Positions 1 to 10,109 are shown, counted from the first letter of the stretch. The stretch is DNA of 64,000 bases from Dehalococcoides mccartyi 195 (GCF_000011905.1 NC_002936.3:496001-560000), one strand, 5' to 3'. Notes: generated from the letters alone by a model not told the origin. A program made the numbers and translations.

Positions 1-234
1 CTCCGCCCCGTATTTTTCGGCCTGTATTTGCATCTGCTGGGTCAGGTCAAAGCCGGTGATACCCTCCGGAAAACCGGGATAGTTATCCACTTTTTCCGAA
101 CGGGTTATCTGCCCGCCTATAAAAGCGCGTTCAATAACCAGTGTCTTCAGTTTTGCCCTGCCCGTATACAGGGCGGCAGTCAGCCCGGCCGGGCCTCCGC
201 CTATAATTATTACGTCATACAGGAGTGGTGACAT
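1..234 (-). CDS. trxB: Thioredoxin reductase, N-terminal part (runs off the left edge)
   Basis: Only the first 78 codons are in the window. The translation opens [18 protein letters not shown], the Rossmann GxGxxG signature that binds FAD, followed by the family block [20 protein letters not shown]. This is typical of low-molecular-weight thioredoxin reductases, which use NADPH to reduce thioredoxin in the cytosol. The redox CxxC and the NADPH domain lie beyond the edge, so a ferredoxin-dependent or related reductase is not fully excluded. The ATG at 234 overlaps the end of plsX by 20 bases, with AGGAG-type bases in the plsX coding end, so the two are probably translated from one message. Confidence 0.88.
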
Positions 235-1258
235 GGTTTTGTTCTCCTTCCGTAGCTGTTAGGGTGCGCAAGCGGACATCTTCGGCAATCAGTTTATCCA
301 CCCCTTTTTCGGCAGTGCGTTTAGCCAGCCCGATAGCATTTTTAATAGCTCTGGCATGGCTTCGGCCGTGGGCAACAATAACTGTTCCTTTTACCCCCAG
401 CAGGCAGGCACCGCCGCATTCTTCAAAATCCATGCCTTTTACCATAGAGCCCAAGCCCACGTCAGCCAGCAAAGCTCTGCCCCGCAGGTGGGCGGCACTG
501 TCAATGGCATGGCCTACTTTCCGCAGCTTAAGCAGGGCATCCCCCAGCCCCTCCAGAGTTTTGAGCACAACGTTTCCGGTAAAGCCGTCTGTTACAATCA
601 CATCCGCTTTATTCAGGGAGATATCATGCCCCTCTATATTGCCGATGAAATTCAGCTGGCTTTTCTTGAGTAGCTGGTGGGTTTCCAGTGTGAGCTTGGT
701 ACCCTTGGCCTCTTCTTCGCCGTTATTCAGCAGCCCGATTCGGGGTTTTTCAAGCCCCAGCACCTGTTTGGCATAAATATTGCCCAGGTGGGCGAACTCA
801 TCTAAATGATTGGGGCGGCACTCTGCATTTGCCCCGGCATCTATCAGCAGGGAAGGGATGTGGGGGCGGGTGGTGATGATGGCACCCAGTGCCGGGCGTT
901 CAACCCCGTCTATTTTGCCCAGAATAAAAAAGGCGGCAGCCAGCACCGCACCGGTGTTACCGGCAGAGATGAAGGCATCTGCCTTGCCCTGTTTGACCAG
1001 GGAAGTGCCTATAACAATAGCTGACTTAGGTTTGCCCTTGATTGCCTCCACCGCGTGTTCGTTAAAGGTAATGGTTTGGGGGCAATGGACTATTTCTATA
1101 GGGTATTTCTTCAGGTAGTGCCCCGCATGGACGTGAATAACCTCTTTTTTACCCAGCAGGATAAGACCAATCTTGTACTCCTGGGCAGCCTTAAGCGCAC
1201 CTTTTATGATTTCCTTTGGGGCGTAGTCACCCCCGTCTACATCTACCGCTATTATCAT
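215..1258 (-). CDS. plsX: Phosphate acyltransferase PlsX
   Basis: PlsX makes acyl-phosphate from acyl-ACP, the first step of phospholipid synthesis in bacteria that use PlsX/PlsY. The 347-residue length is normal for the family. Recognisable family blocks are the N-terminal GGDYAP, the SAGNTGA segment near residue 97, the LIDAGAN segment, [11 protein letters not shown] and [12 protein letters not shown]. The usual AVDAMGGD start reads AVDVDGGD here, a small deviation in an otherwise well conserved stretch. The ATG at 1258 has an AGAGGA ribosome site. It lies downstream of an activase gene but a terminator-like hairpin separates them; trxB overlaps its end. The usual fab neighbours are absent. 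Confidence 0.95.
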
Positions 1259-1284
1259 CTATATCCTCTTTGAAAATTCATCTT

Positions 1285-1313
1285 AATAAAACCGGGACTA
1301 TACTTTCTCCCGG
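1285..1313 (-). terminator. Intrinsic terminator after the activase gene
   Basis: Read on the minus strand, CCGGGA and TCCCGG form a 6-bp stem with a 10-base loop that contains the activase stop codon, followed by TTTTATT. It would end or attenuate the transcript before plsX. Confidence 0.6.
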
Positions 1314-2149
1314 AGAAAAGGGGTTTCAAACCCCCGAAAGTTGGTGGGCTTGGCTGGACTATCTGTCTCTCTTTCCTGACAAAGCAGCAAAGCCGCACCC
1401 AAAGCCCCGGTTATTTCCGGCCGGGGCGGAACTATCAGTGAAAAACCCAGTTCTTCTTCAAAGGCTTTTTTCATAGCCGGGTTTCGGGCAACCCCGCCCT
1501 GAAAAACCACCGGCTGGCGGATTTCCTTGTGCAGCCCCAGGTCATTCAGATAGTTTCTGACAAGAGCTTTACATAAACCGTAAACAATATCGGGACGGCT
1601 GCTGCCGGTTTGCTGGAAGTGAATCATATCTGATTCTACAAATACCGTGCAGCGGCCTTTAAGTTCAATAGGGTTTTGGCTGAAATGAGCCAGTTTCCCC
1701 ATTTCCTCCAGTGAAAGGTTAAGCCTGCGGGATTGGTGTTCCAGAAAGCTGCCGGTGCCGGCGGCACAGACAGTGTTCATGGCAAAATCAGATACAAACC
1801 CGTTTTCCAGCAGGATAAGTTTGCTGTCCTGCCCGCCAATCTCTATTACTGTTTTTACTTCGGGTATCAGGTGGGCAGCCGCTTTGGCTTGTGAGCTGAT
1901 TTCATTTTTGACCATATCTGCACCCACTGCATCTGCCACTAGCTCACGGGCGCTGCCGGTTACGGCCACTCCCAGTACGCTGGTATCTTCCGGCAAACGG
2001 TGTTGTAATTGCCTCAGCCCCGTCCGCAGTGTACTTAGCGGGTCTCCGGCCGTAGGCAGATATATCCAGTCTGCCAGTTCGGCAGACGGTGACAGGCATA
2101 TTATTTTGGTAGATACGGAACCGCTGTCAATGCCCAGAAAAATGTTCAT
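1298..2149 (-). CDS. BadF/BadG/HgdC-family ATPase, acyl-CoA dehydratase activase-like
   Basis: This is a 283-residue ASKHA-fold ATPase of the family that activates 2-hydroxyacyl-CoA dehydratases and benzoyl-CoA reductases by ATP-driven electron transfer. Visible motifs are the phosphate-1 loop GIDSGSVSTK at the N terminus, EIGGQDSK near residue 103, and two cysteines, C128 in CAAGTGSF and C167 in GRCTVF, at the spacing used by this family to hold one [4Fe-4S] cluster between the two subunits of a dimer. No dehydratase gene is adjacent; the only HgdB-like protein in the window lies at 45.6-46.6 kb. The electron donor and the partner cannot be told from sequence. It sits between an M20 amidohydrolase and plsX on the same strand. 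Confidence 0.88.
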   Translation of the reverse strand: MNIFLGIDSGSVSTKIICLSPSAELADWIYLPTAGDPLSTLRTGLRQLQHRLPEDTSVLGVAVTGSARELVADAVGADMVKNEISSQAKAAAHLIPEVKTVIEIGGQDSKLILLENGFVSDFAMNTVCAAGTGSFLEHQSRRLNLSLEEMGKLAHFSQNPIELKGRCTVFVESDMIHFQQTGSSRPDIVYGLCKALVRNYLNDLGLHKEIRQPVVFQGGVARNPAMKKAFEEELGFSLIVPPRPEITGALGAALLLCQERETDSPAKPTNFRGFETPFLREKV

Positions 2150-2173
2150 CTAAATAACCTGTGGCCGGAAGGG

Positions 2174-3367
2174 TCAGGCGGATGGCCGGGTAGATTTTTG
2201 AAATTCTGTTTTTACTTTTTCCAGATTGGCTGAGCTGCCGAATAAATCTGCCGCGGTCATAGCCATAGCCTTGGCGGCATCTAAAGCACCCTTAATACCC
2301 TTTGCCGAACAGGCGGCAGAAGCAAATTCCGGAGTATGGCCGGAGACATCTTTGCCGGTAATGGCATAATAACCGTGCAGGCTGGGTACAACCTGGCTGA
2401 CATTGCCCATATCGGTACTCCCAAAATTCATCTCAGGGTCTTCAAGCAAAGTCCGGTGACCCAGCATATCCATATTTTTTACATATAGGTTTGCCAGAGC
2501 CATGTTGTTATTCATGGGGGCATATATGGATTTATCAAAGCGGTACTCCAAACGGGCACCGGTAGCCTGGGCGGCAGATTTAAAGCAGTCCAGTACCCTG
2601 TCCATCAGCTCTCTTAGGTAGGGCAGAGTTTGGGAACGTATCAGGAAAGTGCCGGCGGAATGCCCGGGTACAATGTTGGCGGCTTTGCCCCCGTCGGTAA
2701 TAATGCCGTGAATACGGGCACCCGGCTCTATGTGCTGGCGTAGGGAATTCAGGCTGGTATATGCCAGTACTATGGCGTCAAGTGCGTTTATGCCTTTGTC
2801 CGGGTGGGCGGCGGCATGGGATTCTTTACCGAAATACTCTACGTTTAATGTTACACAGGCCAGTGCCTGGGTGGTAGCAATATCATCATTGCCGGGGTGG
2901 GCTATAAGCGCCGCCTCCAGCTCTTTAAATACACCTTTTTCCACCATCTGTATTTTACCGCCGCTAAGCTCTTCAGCCGGAGTGCCGATAAGACAGACCG
3001 TACCGCCGTAAAGTTTGGCGGCCAGACGGGCGGCTACAGCCGCACCCGCTGCCGCGGTGGCAATAAGGTTATGGCCGCAGGCATGACCCAGCTGGGGCAG
3101 GGCGTCGTATTCAGCCAGAAAACCTATAACCGGTTTACCCTGACCGAAAGTGGCTTTAAAGGCAGTCTTAAGGCCGCCGGTATTTCTTTCAATACTGAAA
3201 TTGTGTCTGGACAGGTATTCGCACAGCCATTCCACTGCTTTGTATTCCTGATAACCCAGCTCAGGGTTGGCATGCAGCTTAAGAGACAGTTCTTCCAAAC
3301 TGCCCTTTTCAGTGTCAATCATTTTAATAACAGCACTTTTGATATTGGCAAGATTGTTATCTGACAT
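2174..3367 (-). CDS. M20-family amidohydrolase / aminoacylase-like metallopeptidase
   Basis: This is a 397-residue zinc amidohydrolase of the AbgB/aminoacylase branch of peptidase family M20, which releases amino acids or aminobenzoate from N-acyl or dipeptide substrates. Metal and catalytic motifs are visible: GHACGHN near residue 100, the GTPAEE block with the catalytic Glu, IAHPG, and the late NFGSTDMGNVS and SLHGYY segments. No signal peptide is seen, so it is likely cytosolic. An in-frame ATG at 3517 would add about 50 residues rich in Lys and Trp with no family similarity. I prefer the ATG at 3367 because MSDNNLANIK leads straight into the domain and a TATAAT lies only 7 bases upstream. 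The substrate is unknown. Confidence 0.85.
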   Translation of the reverse strand: MSDNNLANIKSAVIKMIDTEKGSLEELSLKLHANPELGYQEYKAVEWLCEYLSRHNFSIERNTGGLKTAFKATFGQGKPVIGFLAEYDALPQLGHACGHNLIATAAAGAAVAARLAAKLYGGTVCLIGTPAEELSGGKIQMVEKGVFKELEAALIAHPGNDDIATTQALACVTLNVEYFGKESHAAAHPDKGINALDAIVLAYTSLNSLRQHIEPGARIHGIITDGGKAANIVPGHSAGTFLIRSQTLPYLRELMDRVLDCFKSAAQATGARLEYRFDKSIYAPMNNNMALANLYVKNMDMLGHRTLLEDPEMNFGSTDMGNVSQVVPSLHGYYAITGKDVSGHTPEFASAACSAKGIKGALDAAKAMAMTAADLFGSSANLEKVKTEFQKSTRPSA

Positions 3368-3374
3368 TGACCTG

Positions 3375-3380
3375 ATTATA
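3375..3380 (-). promoter_or_regulatory. -10 element of the M20 gene, possibly leaderless
   Basis: The minus strand carries TATAAT ending 7 bases before the ATG at 3367. Transcription starting 6-7 bases downstream would begin at or next to the start codon. No convincing -35 hexamer is seen at 16-18 bp, so this is tentative. Confidence 0.4.
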
Positions 3381-3501
3381 TCCCAAACCCACCTTAAATA
3401 CCATTTGCCGTTCTGCTGTAATGGCTTAAAGACTATTTTTTTACGCTTGGATAGGCAGGTTTTTGATTTTAAACTGATACACCGCCAATAGGGGTTTGGT
3501 C

Positions 3502-3530
3502 TTGGCTTGTTAAGCATTATGGTGTAAAAT
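3502..3530 (+). promoter_or_regulatory. uvrA promoter
   Basis: TTGGCT at 3502-3507 and TAAAAT at 3525-3530 are separated by 17 bases. The predicted start falls inside the LexA-like box that follows. Confidence 0.6.
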
Positions 3531-3534
3531 ATTA

Positions 3535-3546
3535 GAACACATGTTT
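3535..3546. promoter_or_regulatory. LexA/DinR-like SOS box over the uvrA transcription start
   Basis: GAACACATGTTT matches the Gram-positive SOS operator GAAC-N4-GTTC at all but the last base. It begins 4 bases after the uvrA -10 element, where a repressor would block initiation. uvrA is a classic SOS gene. Whether this organism's LexA uses this operator is inference. Confidence 0.5.
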
Positions 3547-3588
3547 TGATTTGTCCGGACTAATATAAATGAACAGGAGACCAAGCCT

Positions 3589-6429
3589 GTGGCTCAGGAA
3601 TATATAAAGATAAAAGGTGCCCGCGAACACAACCTCAAAAATATAGATGTCCAGATTCCCCGTGACAAGCTGGTGGTTGTGACCGGGCTTTCGGGGTCAG
3701 GCAAGAGTTCACTGGCTTTTGATACCGTTTATGCCGAAGGGCAGCGCCGTTATATGGAGTCTCTTTCATCATACGCCCGCCAGTTTCTGGGCAGGATGGA
3801 AAAACCGGACGTAGACCATATAGAGGGGCTTTCACCGGCTATAGCCATTGACCAGAAGGGCGTCAGCCACAACCCCCGTTCCACCGTGGGGACAGTGACT
3901 GAAATATATGATTATTTGCGTTTGCTGTTTGCCCGCACTGGTCACCCTCACTGCCCTGAGTGCGGCAAGGAGATTTCCGCCCAGAGCGTGGAACAGATAA
4001 CAGATGCCGTTCAAACTCTTGCGGAGGGTACAAAAATACTTATTCTGGGGCCGCTGGTGCGGGGGCGCAAGGGCGAGTATGCCCAGATGTTTAAAGACCT
4101 GCGTAAGTCAGGTTATGCCAGAGTGAGGGTAGACGGGCAGATTAGGGATTTGTCCGAAGAAATAGAGCTGGATAAAAATAAAAAACATGATATAGAAGCC
4201 GTAGTAGACCGGCTGGTGGTCGGTCAGGCAGGTGTGCAGGGGCGGATTGCAGATTCGGTTGAAACTGCCCTGAAACTGGGCGGCGGGTTGGTAATAATAT
4301 CCGTGGTAGACGGGCAGGACATGCTCTTTTCAGAGAAATTTTCCTGTGCGGACTGCGGGGTGAGTCTGGGGGAGATAGAACCCCGGACTTTCAGCTTTAA
4401 TACCCCCCACGGTGCCTGTCCCACCTGTATGGGGCTTGGTGCCAAGATGGAGCTTGACCCTGATTTGATTATACCGGACAAAAGTTTGTCTCTGGCTGAC
4501 GGGGCGATCAGCCCATATCAAACCCAAAACTGGTATTTCGGGCAGCTTGAAGATTTAGCCCGCCGGGCGGGTTTTTCGGTTAATAAACCTGTCTCTACTT
4601 TTACGCCAGCCCAGATGCAGGTGCTGCTTTATGGTGAGGGCGGTGATATCCATAAATACCGCAACCGTTACGGGCGGGTACGGGAATATACCAGCGGCTT
4701 TGAGGGAGTAATCCCCCGCCTGGACAGACTTTACCGTGACAGCGAATCTCAGGGGGTAAGGGAAAGCATTGAAAAATACATGCTGGCCAGCCCGTGTCAG
4801 GCCTGCGGCGGTAAAAGGCTTCGCAAGGAAGCCTTGTCAGTAAAAATAGGCGAGCTTAATATTGCTGATGTTGCGGCCATGTCTGTAGATGAGCAGCTTA
4901 AATGGGCAAATGAACTGGCTGGCAAACATACCATATTTAACAAACGCGAACAGCTTATTGCCGCCCAGATACTCAAGGAGATACGTTCACGTTTGGGCTT
5001 TTTAAACAATGTGGGTTTGGAATACCTGACTATAGACCGTATTGCCGGGACGCTTTCCGGCGGTGAAGCCCAGCGGATACGCCTGGCATCCCAGATAGGC
5101 TCAGGGCTGATGGGGGTGCTTTACGTTTGTGATGAACCTACTATAGGCTTGCACCCCGCAGATGATACCCGTTTGGTGGAAACCCTGCAAAAGCTGCGTG
5201 ATTTGGGCAATACCATACTGGTGGTGGAGCATGATGAATCCGTGATGCGGGCAGCGGACTATATTATAGATATGGGGCCGGGGGCAGGTGAACATGGCGG
5301 TCGGGTAGTGGCTACCGGTAATATCACTGAAATAATGCAAAATCCGGCTTCGCTAACCGGGCAGTATTTATCCGGTGCCAGAGTAATACCCGTACCCGAA
5401 AAGCGGCGTAATGGTAACGGGCAGGAAATAATAATACAGGGTGCCAGACAGAATAACCTTAAAAATATAGACGTACATATTCCGCTGGGCAAGCTGGTCT
5501 GTGTCAGCGGCGTATCCGGCAGCGGCAAATCCACACTGGTTACCGATATACTTTTTAAACATCTGGCCCAGGTGTTTTACGGGGCAAAAGACCGGGCGGG
5601 TGGCTCAGACGCTATAACCGGTACTGAACATATTGATAAAATAATAGAGATAAATCAGTCACCCATCGGGCGGACACCCCGTTCAAATCCGGCCACCTAT
5701 ACCGGGGCATTCACCCATATAAGGGAACTGTTTGCCTCTGTACCTGAAGCCAAAGTAAAAGGCTACGGGCCGGGGCGGTTTTCATTTAATATAAAAGGCG
5801 GCCGCTGTGAGACCTGCGGCGGTGAGGGTTCTATCCAGATAGAAATGCAGTTCCTGCCGGATGTGACCGTACCTTGTGAGGTCTGTCACGGGGCGCGTTA
5901 TAACCGCGAAGTGCTGGAGATAAAATTTAAAGACAAGACCATTGCTGATGTGCTGGATATGACGGTAGACAGGGCACTGGAATTTTTTGAAAATTTCCCC
6001 AAAATCAGCTCCAAGCTCCAAACATTGCAGGACGTGGGTTTGGGATATATCCGCATCGGCCAGCCGGCACCCACCTTATCCGGGGGCGAGGCCCAGCGCA
6101 TCAAACTGGCAACCGAGCTTTCCAAGCGGGCTACCGGGCGGACTTTATACATACTGGACGAACCCACCACCGGGCTTTCTTTTGAAGATGTGGCGGCGCT
6201 CTTACGGGTGCTTCAGCGGCTAGTGGACAGCGGCAATACGGTGGTTGTGATTGAACACCAGCTGGACGTTATTAAAAATGCAGACTGGATTATAGACCTG
6301 GGGCCGGGTGCGGGCGTAAAAGGCGGGCAGATTGTGGCTGAGGGCGTGCCTGAAGATGTAGCCTTAAATAAAGCTTCGCTTACCGGCAAATACTTGCGGC
6401 GGGTTTTGCCGAAACTTAAACCGGCTTAA
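3589..6429 (+). CDS. uvrA: Excinuclease ABC subunit A
   Basis: UvrA is the damage-sensing ATPase of nucleotide excision repair; it loads UvrB at lesions. The 946-residue protein has the standard double ABC layout: Walker [10 protein letters not shown] near residue 34 and GVSGSGKST near 640, ABC signatures [12 protein letters not shown] and [12 protein letters not shown], and two zinc modules (CPEC followed later by CADCG and CPTC; CETCGG followed by CEVC). The start is GTG at 3589 with AGGAGA 8 bases upstream. It is transcribed from its own promoter with a LexA-like box and followed after 65 bases by an HD-domain gene. uvrB and uvrC are not in the window. Confidence 0.98.
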   Translation: MAQEYIKIKGAREHNLKNIDVQIPRDKLVVVTGLSGSGKSSLAFDTVYAEGQRRYMESLSSYARQFLGRMEKPDVDHIEGLSPAIAIDQKGVSHNPRSTVGTVTEIYDYLRLLFARTGHPHCPECGKEISAQSVEQITDAVQTLAEGTKILILGPLVRGRKGEYAQMFKDLRKSGYARVRVDGQIRDLSEEIELDKNKKHDIEAVVDRLVVGQAGVQGRIADSVETALKLGGGLVIISVVDGQDMLFSEKFSCADCGVSLGEIEPRTFSFNTPHGACPTCMGLGAKMELDPDLIIPDKSLSLADGAISPYQTQNWYFGQLEDLARRAGFSVNKPVSTFTPAQMQVLLYGEGGDIHKYRNRYGRVREYTSGFEGVIPRLDRLYRDSESQGVRESIEKYMLASPCQACGGKRLRKEALSVKIGELNIADVAAMSVDEQLKWANELAGKHTIFNKREQLIAAQILKEIRSRLGFLNNVGLEYLTIDRIAGTLSGGEAQRIRLASQIGSGLMGVLYVCDEPTIGLHPADDTRLVETLQKLRDLGNTILVVEHDESVMRAADYIIDMGPGAGEHGGRVVATGNITEIMQNPASLTGQYLSGARVIPVPEKRRNGNGQEIIIQGARQNNLKNIDVHIPLGKLVCVSGVSGSGKSTLVTDILFKHLAQVFYGAKDRAGGSDAITGTEHIDKIIEINQSPIGRTPRSNPATYTGAFTHIRELFASVPEAKVKGYGPGRFSFNIKGGRCETCGGEGSIQIEMQFLPDVTVPCEVCHGARYNREVLEIKFKDKTIADVLDMTVDRALEFFENFPKISSKLQTLQDVGLGYIRIGQPAPTLSGGEAQRIKLATELSKRATGRTLYILDEPTTGLSFEDVAALLRVLQRLVDSGNTVVVIEHQLDVIKNADWIIDLGPGAGVKGGQIVAEGVPEDVALNKASLTGKYLRRVLPKLKPA

Positions 6430-6494
6430 TAAATTACGGTCTGCTGTCAGGCGCAGTGGCAAATTTGTGAAGACTAATCAGCGGAGAGATAAAT

Positions 6495-7046
6495 ATGGAC
6501 AGGCAGCTTGCTTTAGCTGAAGTAGAAAAACGGATAGAAAATAAAAATCTGGTCAAACATATGCTGGCGGTTGAGGCCGTCATGAAAAGTTTGGCTGCAT
6601 ATTTCGGTGAAAACGAAGATGAATGGGCTTTGGCCGGGCTTATACATGATATAGACCTGGGTGAAGTAAAAGACGATATGTCGCTTCACAGCAAACGCGG
6701 TGCCGAAATTGCCGCCGGTTTGGGTGCCAGTGAAGATGTCTGCCGGGCAATTCTGGTGCATAATTCGGCTCATGGCATCCTTCCTGAAAGCCGTATGGAA
6801 AAAGCTTTGTTCTGCTCTGACCCTATAACCGGCCTTATTACAGCCGCTGCGTTAGTCAGGCCGGATAAAAAGCTGGCCTGTGTGGAAGCTAAAAGTGTAT
6901 CCAAACGCTTTAAGGAAAAGTCTTTTGCCGCCGGTGCAAACCGGGAACAGATAGCCGCCTGTTCCGATTTGGGTTTGGAACTGGATGAGTTTATCCGTAT
7001 TTCTCTGGGTGCTATGCAAGCTGTTGCCTCTGATTTGGGGCTTTAA
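6495..7046 (+). CDS. HD-domain (HDIG-type) phosphohydrolase-like protein
   Basis: This is a 183-residue single-domain protein. It keeps the HD metal motif: His in LVKHMLAVE near residue 19, the paired His-Asp in GLIHDIDLG near residue 54, a His in AILVHNSAHG, and a downstream Asp. Family members hydrolyse phosphate esters or nucleotides, but the substrate here is unknown; small stand-alone HDIG proteins are common in anaerobes. The ATG at 6495 has GGAGAG upstream. It is 65 bases after uvrA and may be cotranscribed with it. Confidence 0.75.
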   Translation: MDRQLALAEVEKRIENKNLVKHMLAVEAVMKSLAAYFGENEDEWALAGLIHDIDLGEVKDDMSLHSKRGAEIAAGLGASEDVCRAILVHNSAHGILPESRMEKALFCSDPITGLITAAALVRPDKKLACVEAKSVSKRFKEKSFAAGANREQIAACSDLGLELDEFIRISLGAMQAVASDLGL

Positions 7047-7072
7047 ATATTTTCAGCAAACACTTTAACCCT

Positions 7073-7102
7073 TTGCATTTTGTCCCGCATACGTAATATA
7101 AT
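7073..7102 (+). promoter_or_regulatory. Promoter of the small XRE regulator
   Basis: TTGCAT at 7073-7078 and TATAAT at 7097-7102 with an 18-base spacer. The predicted start near 7109 leaves a leader of about 47 bases. Confidence 0.55.
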
Positions 7103-7155
7103 TCTAACATAAATACTTTATGCTAACGGACAGAAAGAGCAAGGGGAAACTTCTG

Positions 7156-7359
7156 ATGATACTGCGTACCCGTATTAAGGAACTGCGGGCAAGATACAAT
7201 CTTACTCAGGCTGAGCTGGCTGAAACGGTGGGTGTCAGTCGCCAGACTATGCTTTACCTTGAAAAGGGCACTTACAATCCTTCGCTTATTCTGGCTCACA
7301 AAGTAGCCAAAGCCCTGCACGCAGATATAGATGACGTTTTTATCCTGCGGGATGTTTAG
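7156..7359 (+). CDS. Small XRE-family transcriptional regulator
   Basis: This is a 67-residue protein made almost entirely of one Cro/CI-type helix-turn-helix: [18 protein letters not shown], then [18 protein letters not shown] as the recognition helix region, ending [14 protein letters not shown]. Proteins of this size (YozG-like) usually bind DNA as dimers, often at their own promoter. An ATG at 7120 would add 12 residues but has no ribosome site; the ATG at 7156 has AGGGG nine bases before it. It converges on sbcC and the two stop codons overlap. The target is unknown, since no membrane partner of the kind often paired with such regulators is adjacent. Confidence 0.85.
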   Translation: MILRTRIKELRARYNLTQAELAETVGVSRQTMLYLEKGTYNPSLILAHKVAKALHADIDDVFILRDV

Positions 7360-9935
7360 TTTAAGCGTATAGCTGAGCCTGACGGGGTTTTATCTATCTC
7401 AATGCGGGTGGGGAAAGAATCTTTCAGGTCATCTATATGGGTTATGACCAGTATTTTATCAAATTCATCCTGAATAGAGTTTATAGCCTCTTTCAGACGT
7501 TCAATACCGGTTGAGTCCTGTGTGCCGAAGCCTTCATCAATAATCAGCGTCCGCAAGGGTGCGCCCAGACGGTTTGCCAGCAGGCGTGACAGGGCAATCC
7601 TGACCGCAAAATCTATCCTGAAAGCCTCACCCCCGCTGAATGTTTCGTAGTTGCGGGTGCCCAGCTCATCCGAGATATTTATATCCAGCGTCTCGGTCTG
7701 GTCTCCCTTTTTGGTGGAACGCTGGGTTTCTATACTCAGATGCATACGCCCGTCAGTCATCCGTGACAGCAGCAGGTCTGCCCCGCTTTCCAGTTCCGGC
7801 AGGGTGTCTTCAATAAGCATGGTCTGGATGCCGTCTTTCTTGCCGAAAGCTCTGGCCAGTTTACCAAAGTAGTATATTTCTTTGGCGGTTTGCTCTTTAT
7901 CCTGCTCCTGTTTTTTCAGCTTCTTTTCAAGTTCGTTCAGCTGTTCTTCTTTCTGGCTGAGCGAACCCAGTTGTTGCCTCAAGGTATCTTGCGTTTGGCT
8001 GAGTGACTTGTATCCGGCTTCGGCGGTTTCCAGCTCCTGCTCCAGTGCGGGCAGTTCAGCCAGTTCTCTTTGCAGGGTTTGCTGCTCACTCAGTTTAGTA
8101 TTATGGCGGGCGGTGAGTTCTGCCAGTGCTGAAGCCGTTTTTTCCAAGCTATCTTTTTCCCGTGGCAGGCGGCTTTGTGCATCGTCCAGTTTGCGTTTTT
8201 GCTCCTCAAAATGGGTCAGGCCGGCCAAAGTTTGCTGGTTTTGGGTGTATTCGGCGTTATCAAAATTAAGTTCCTGTATTTCTTTTTCAATTACTGCCAG
8301 ACTGGCTTGCTCGGAAACGGCATAACTGCGTTGGTTCAGCTGCTTCTCAATATCCGAAATCAGCTCTCTGCCTTTTGCCGCTTTGGTTCCGGCATCTTTG
8401 GCGTCTGCAATCCCTTTTTCCAGTACGCTCAGCTGTCCCTCATACTGCCTGCGCTTTTGGTTTAAGCGTTTGGTTTCAGTTTCAATTTGGGCAGTTAGGG
8501 TCTGTATATCCAGCCTCAGCTGCTCAAGCTTTAGTTTCAGGCTGCTTTGCTGTTTTTCCTTAGCATCTTGTTCTGTCCGGTATTTGCCGAATACCAGTTT
8601 GAGTTTGTCATGCCCCAGCTCGGTTTCGCACAGGGGGCAGTTGCAGCGGCTTTCACCTGCTTCGGTAAGCAGTTTTAGTTTTTCTTCCAGAGAGTTTATT
8701 TCCCTGGCTGTACCGGCATACTCGGTCTCTAGTCCGGCTAAACTCCCCTGCATATCCGCCAGCCTGGTTTGCCGGGCTTTTAAGGCAGTCTCTTCATTTT
8801 CCAGCTCCAGGTGCAGTTGGTCTGACAGGGTTTTTTCTTGTTCCAGTGTGCCCAAAGTCTGGGCGGTTTCCTGCCGCATTTTGAGGTGTTCCTGATATTT
8901 AGTCAGGGTGTTTTTCAGGCTGTTTTCTTCTTTATAAACGGCATCTTCCAGCGGTTTTTTTTCTTTTTCCAGCTGCCTTAGTTTTGCCAGTATTCGGTTG
9001 TGTTTTTCATACAGGCTTTGGCAGTCTGAGTATTCCTTATAGCCTTTGAGAATCGCTTCTTCCTGAGCGATGAGTGTTTCAAAGGTGCTGATACGCTCTT
9101 TTATTTCCTGCTGGTTTTGAAGCCAAAGGGATTGGTCTTTTGATATATCCCGCAGGTCTTTTTCTATCTGGAGGCAGGCACTTTGTTTGGCATCAAAGGC
9201 ATGTTTTTTGTGCCTTAGGATTTCCAGTTTGGCAAGATGGGTTTTCAGTTTCTCCTCACCATCTGTCAGATCCAGGCGGGTATTTTTTAAAGTTTCTTCC
9301 AGTTCCGGTCTGGATTTTAGCCCTTCTTGGCCGTCTGCAATACTCTGCTCTATAAGCAGTTTTTTAGCCTCTGCCTCGCGTACGGCCTGTCTGGCCAGGT
9401 CTTCCAGCTGGTCATATATTTCTAACCCAAGTATATTGGAGAGTACTTCCTTGCGTTTGCCGGGGGGCTGCTGGGTAAACTGGTTGGCATGCCCCTGCCG
9501 CAGAAAAGCACTGTTTATAAAGGTGTCATAGTCCATATGCAATATGGAAATTATCTTCTTCTCTGTTTGGGTCAGAGTATCCCCGGTGATATTCAGGGGT
9601 TTCCCGTCCTTAATGGCAAACAGGCTCAGCAGGCTTTGTCCGTTTGCCCCTGCTTTTTTAGGCCGCTGCCGCTGGCGGATAACCTGATACAGTTCCCCTG
9701 AAATTTCAAAATCAAGGCTTACTTCGGCTTCCTGTTCGTTCAAAGAGACCACGTCATCATCACTTTTAGCCCGGCTTTTTCCCCAGAGTGCCCAGGTAAT
9801 GGCATCTATCAGGGCAGATTTGCCGGCCCCGTTCTGGCCGCAGATGCAGGCGGTATGCACCCCGTTAAAAGAAAAAGGCGGAATTTCGCCGCGGTAGCAC
9901 ATAAAGTTTTTTATTTTGAGTTTGACAGGAATCAT
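7356..9935 (-). CDS. sbcC: SbcC/Rad50-type SMC exonuclease subunit
   Basis: This is an 859-residue SMC-like ATPase. Walker [14 protein letters not shown] lies near residue 33, the long middle is coiled coil rich in Glu, Leu and Lys, and a zinc-hook CPLC sits near residue 432 at the coil apex. The C-terminal part carries the signature FSGGEAFR and Walker [11 protein letters not shown]. It belongs to the SbcC/Rad50 family that, with the nuclease SbcD/Mre11, opens DNA hairpins and processes double-strand ends. SbcD is not next to it, although the two are usually an operon. The ATG at 9935 has GGAG upstream. It converges with the XRE gene with a 3-base overlap. Confidence 0.92.
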   Translation of the reverse strand: MIPVKLKIKNFMCYRGEIPPFSFNGVHTACICGQNGAGKSALIDAITWALWGKSRAKSDDDVVSLNEQEAEVSLDFEISGELYQVIRQRQRPKKAGANGQSLLSLFAIKDGKPLNITGDTLTQTEKKIISILHMDYDTFINSAFLRQGHANQFTQQPPGKRKEVLSNILGLEIYDQLEDLARQAVREAEAKKLLIEQSIADGQEGLKSRPELEETLKNTRLDLTDGEEKLKTHLAKLEILRHKKHAFDAKQSACLQIEKDLRDISKDQSLWLQNQQEIKERISTFETLIAQEEAILKGYKEYSDCQSLYEKHNRILAKLRQLEKEKKPLEDAVYKEENSLKNTLTKYQEHLKMRQETAQTLGTLEQEKTLSDQLHLELENEETALKARQTRLADMQGSLAGLETEYAGTAREINSLEEKLKLLTEAGESRCNCPLCETELGHDKLKLVFGKYRTEQDAKEKQQSSLKLKLEQLRLDIQTLTAQIETETKRLNQKRRQYEGQLSVLEKGIADAKDAGTKAAKGRELISDIEKQLNQRSYAVSEQASLAVIEKEIQELNFDNAEYTQNQQTLAGLTHFEEQKRKLDDAQSRLPREKDSLEKTASALAELTARHNTKLSEQQTLQRELAELPALEQELETAEAGYKSLSQTQDTLRQQLGSLSQKEEQLNELEKKLKKQEQDKEQTAKEIYYFGKLARAFGKKDGIQTMLIEDTLPELESGADLLLSRMTDGRMHLSIETQRSTKKGDQTETLDINISDELGTRNYETFSGGEAFRIDFAVRIALSRLLANRLGAPLRTLIIDEGFGTQDSTGIERLKEAINSIQDEFDKILVITHIDDLKDSFPTRIEIDKTPSGSAIRLN

Positions 9936-9960
9936 AATATTCTCCAGTTTTGCTGCCTAT

Positions 9961-9969
9961 ATTTTAGCA
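9961..9969 (-). promoter_or_regulatory. Extended -10 promoter of sbcC
   Basis: On the minus strand TGCTAAAAT gives a TGn-extended -10 about 25 bases before the sbcC start. The -35 region is poor, as is common for extended -10 promoters. Confidence 0.4.
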
Positions 9970-10051
9970 TAAAAAGGGGAATATAAAGCCATCTGCCATG
10001 CGGATGGTCGGTGGAATACCCACTTATTTTGCATAATCCGGTAAACACAGA

Positions 10052-10080
10052 TAAAAAACCCCTGCCGTTTGGGGCAAGGG
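10052..10080 (-). terminator. Terminator after rpoD
   Basis: The minus strand reads CCCTTGCC, a CCAAAC loop, GGCAGGG and then TTTTTT. The stem is 7 bp with one bulged T. It lies 30 bases after the rpoD stop and closes the ppsA-dgt-dnaG-rpoD unit. Confidence 0.75.
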
Positions 10081-10109
10081 CGGCCTTTGGTTATGAATGG
10101 GTCTGGCGG

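Noticed and set aside
225-776. Plus-strand ORF of 183 codons over plsX
   Set aside because: It lies antisense to a clear plsX frame, is rich in Ser, Pro and Arg, and matches no family. Same pattern for many ORFs opposite real genes.
3368-3517. Longer N terminus of the M20 protein from 3517
   Set aside because: The added 50 residues are unlike the family and a TATAAT sits inside them next to ATG 3367.
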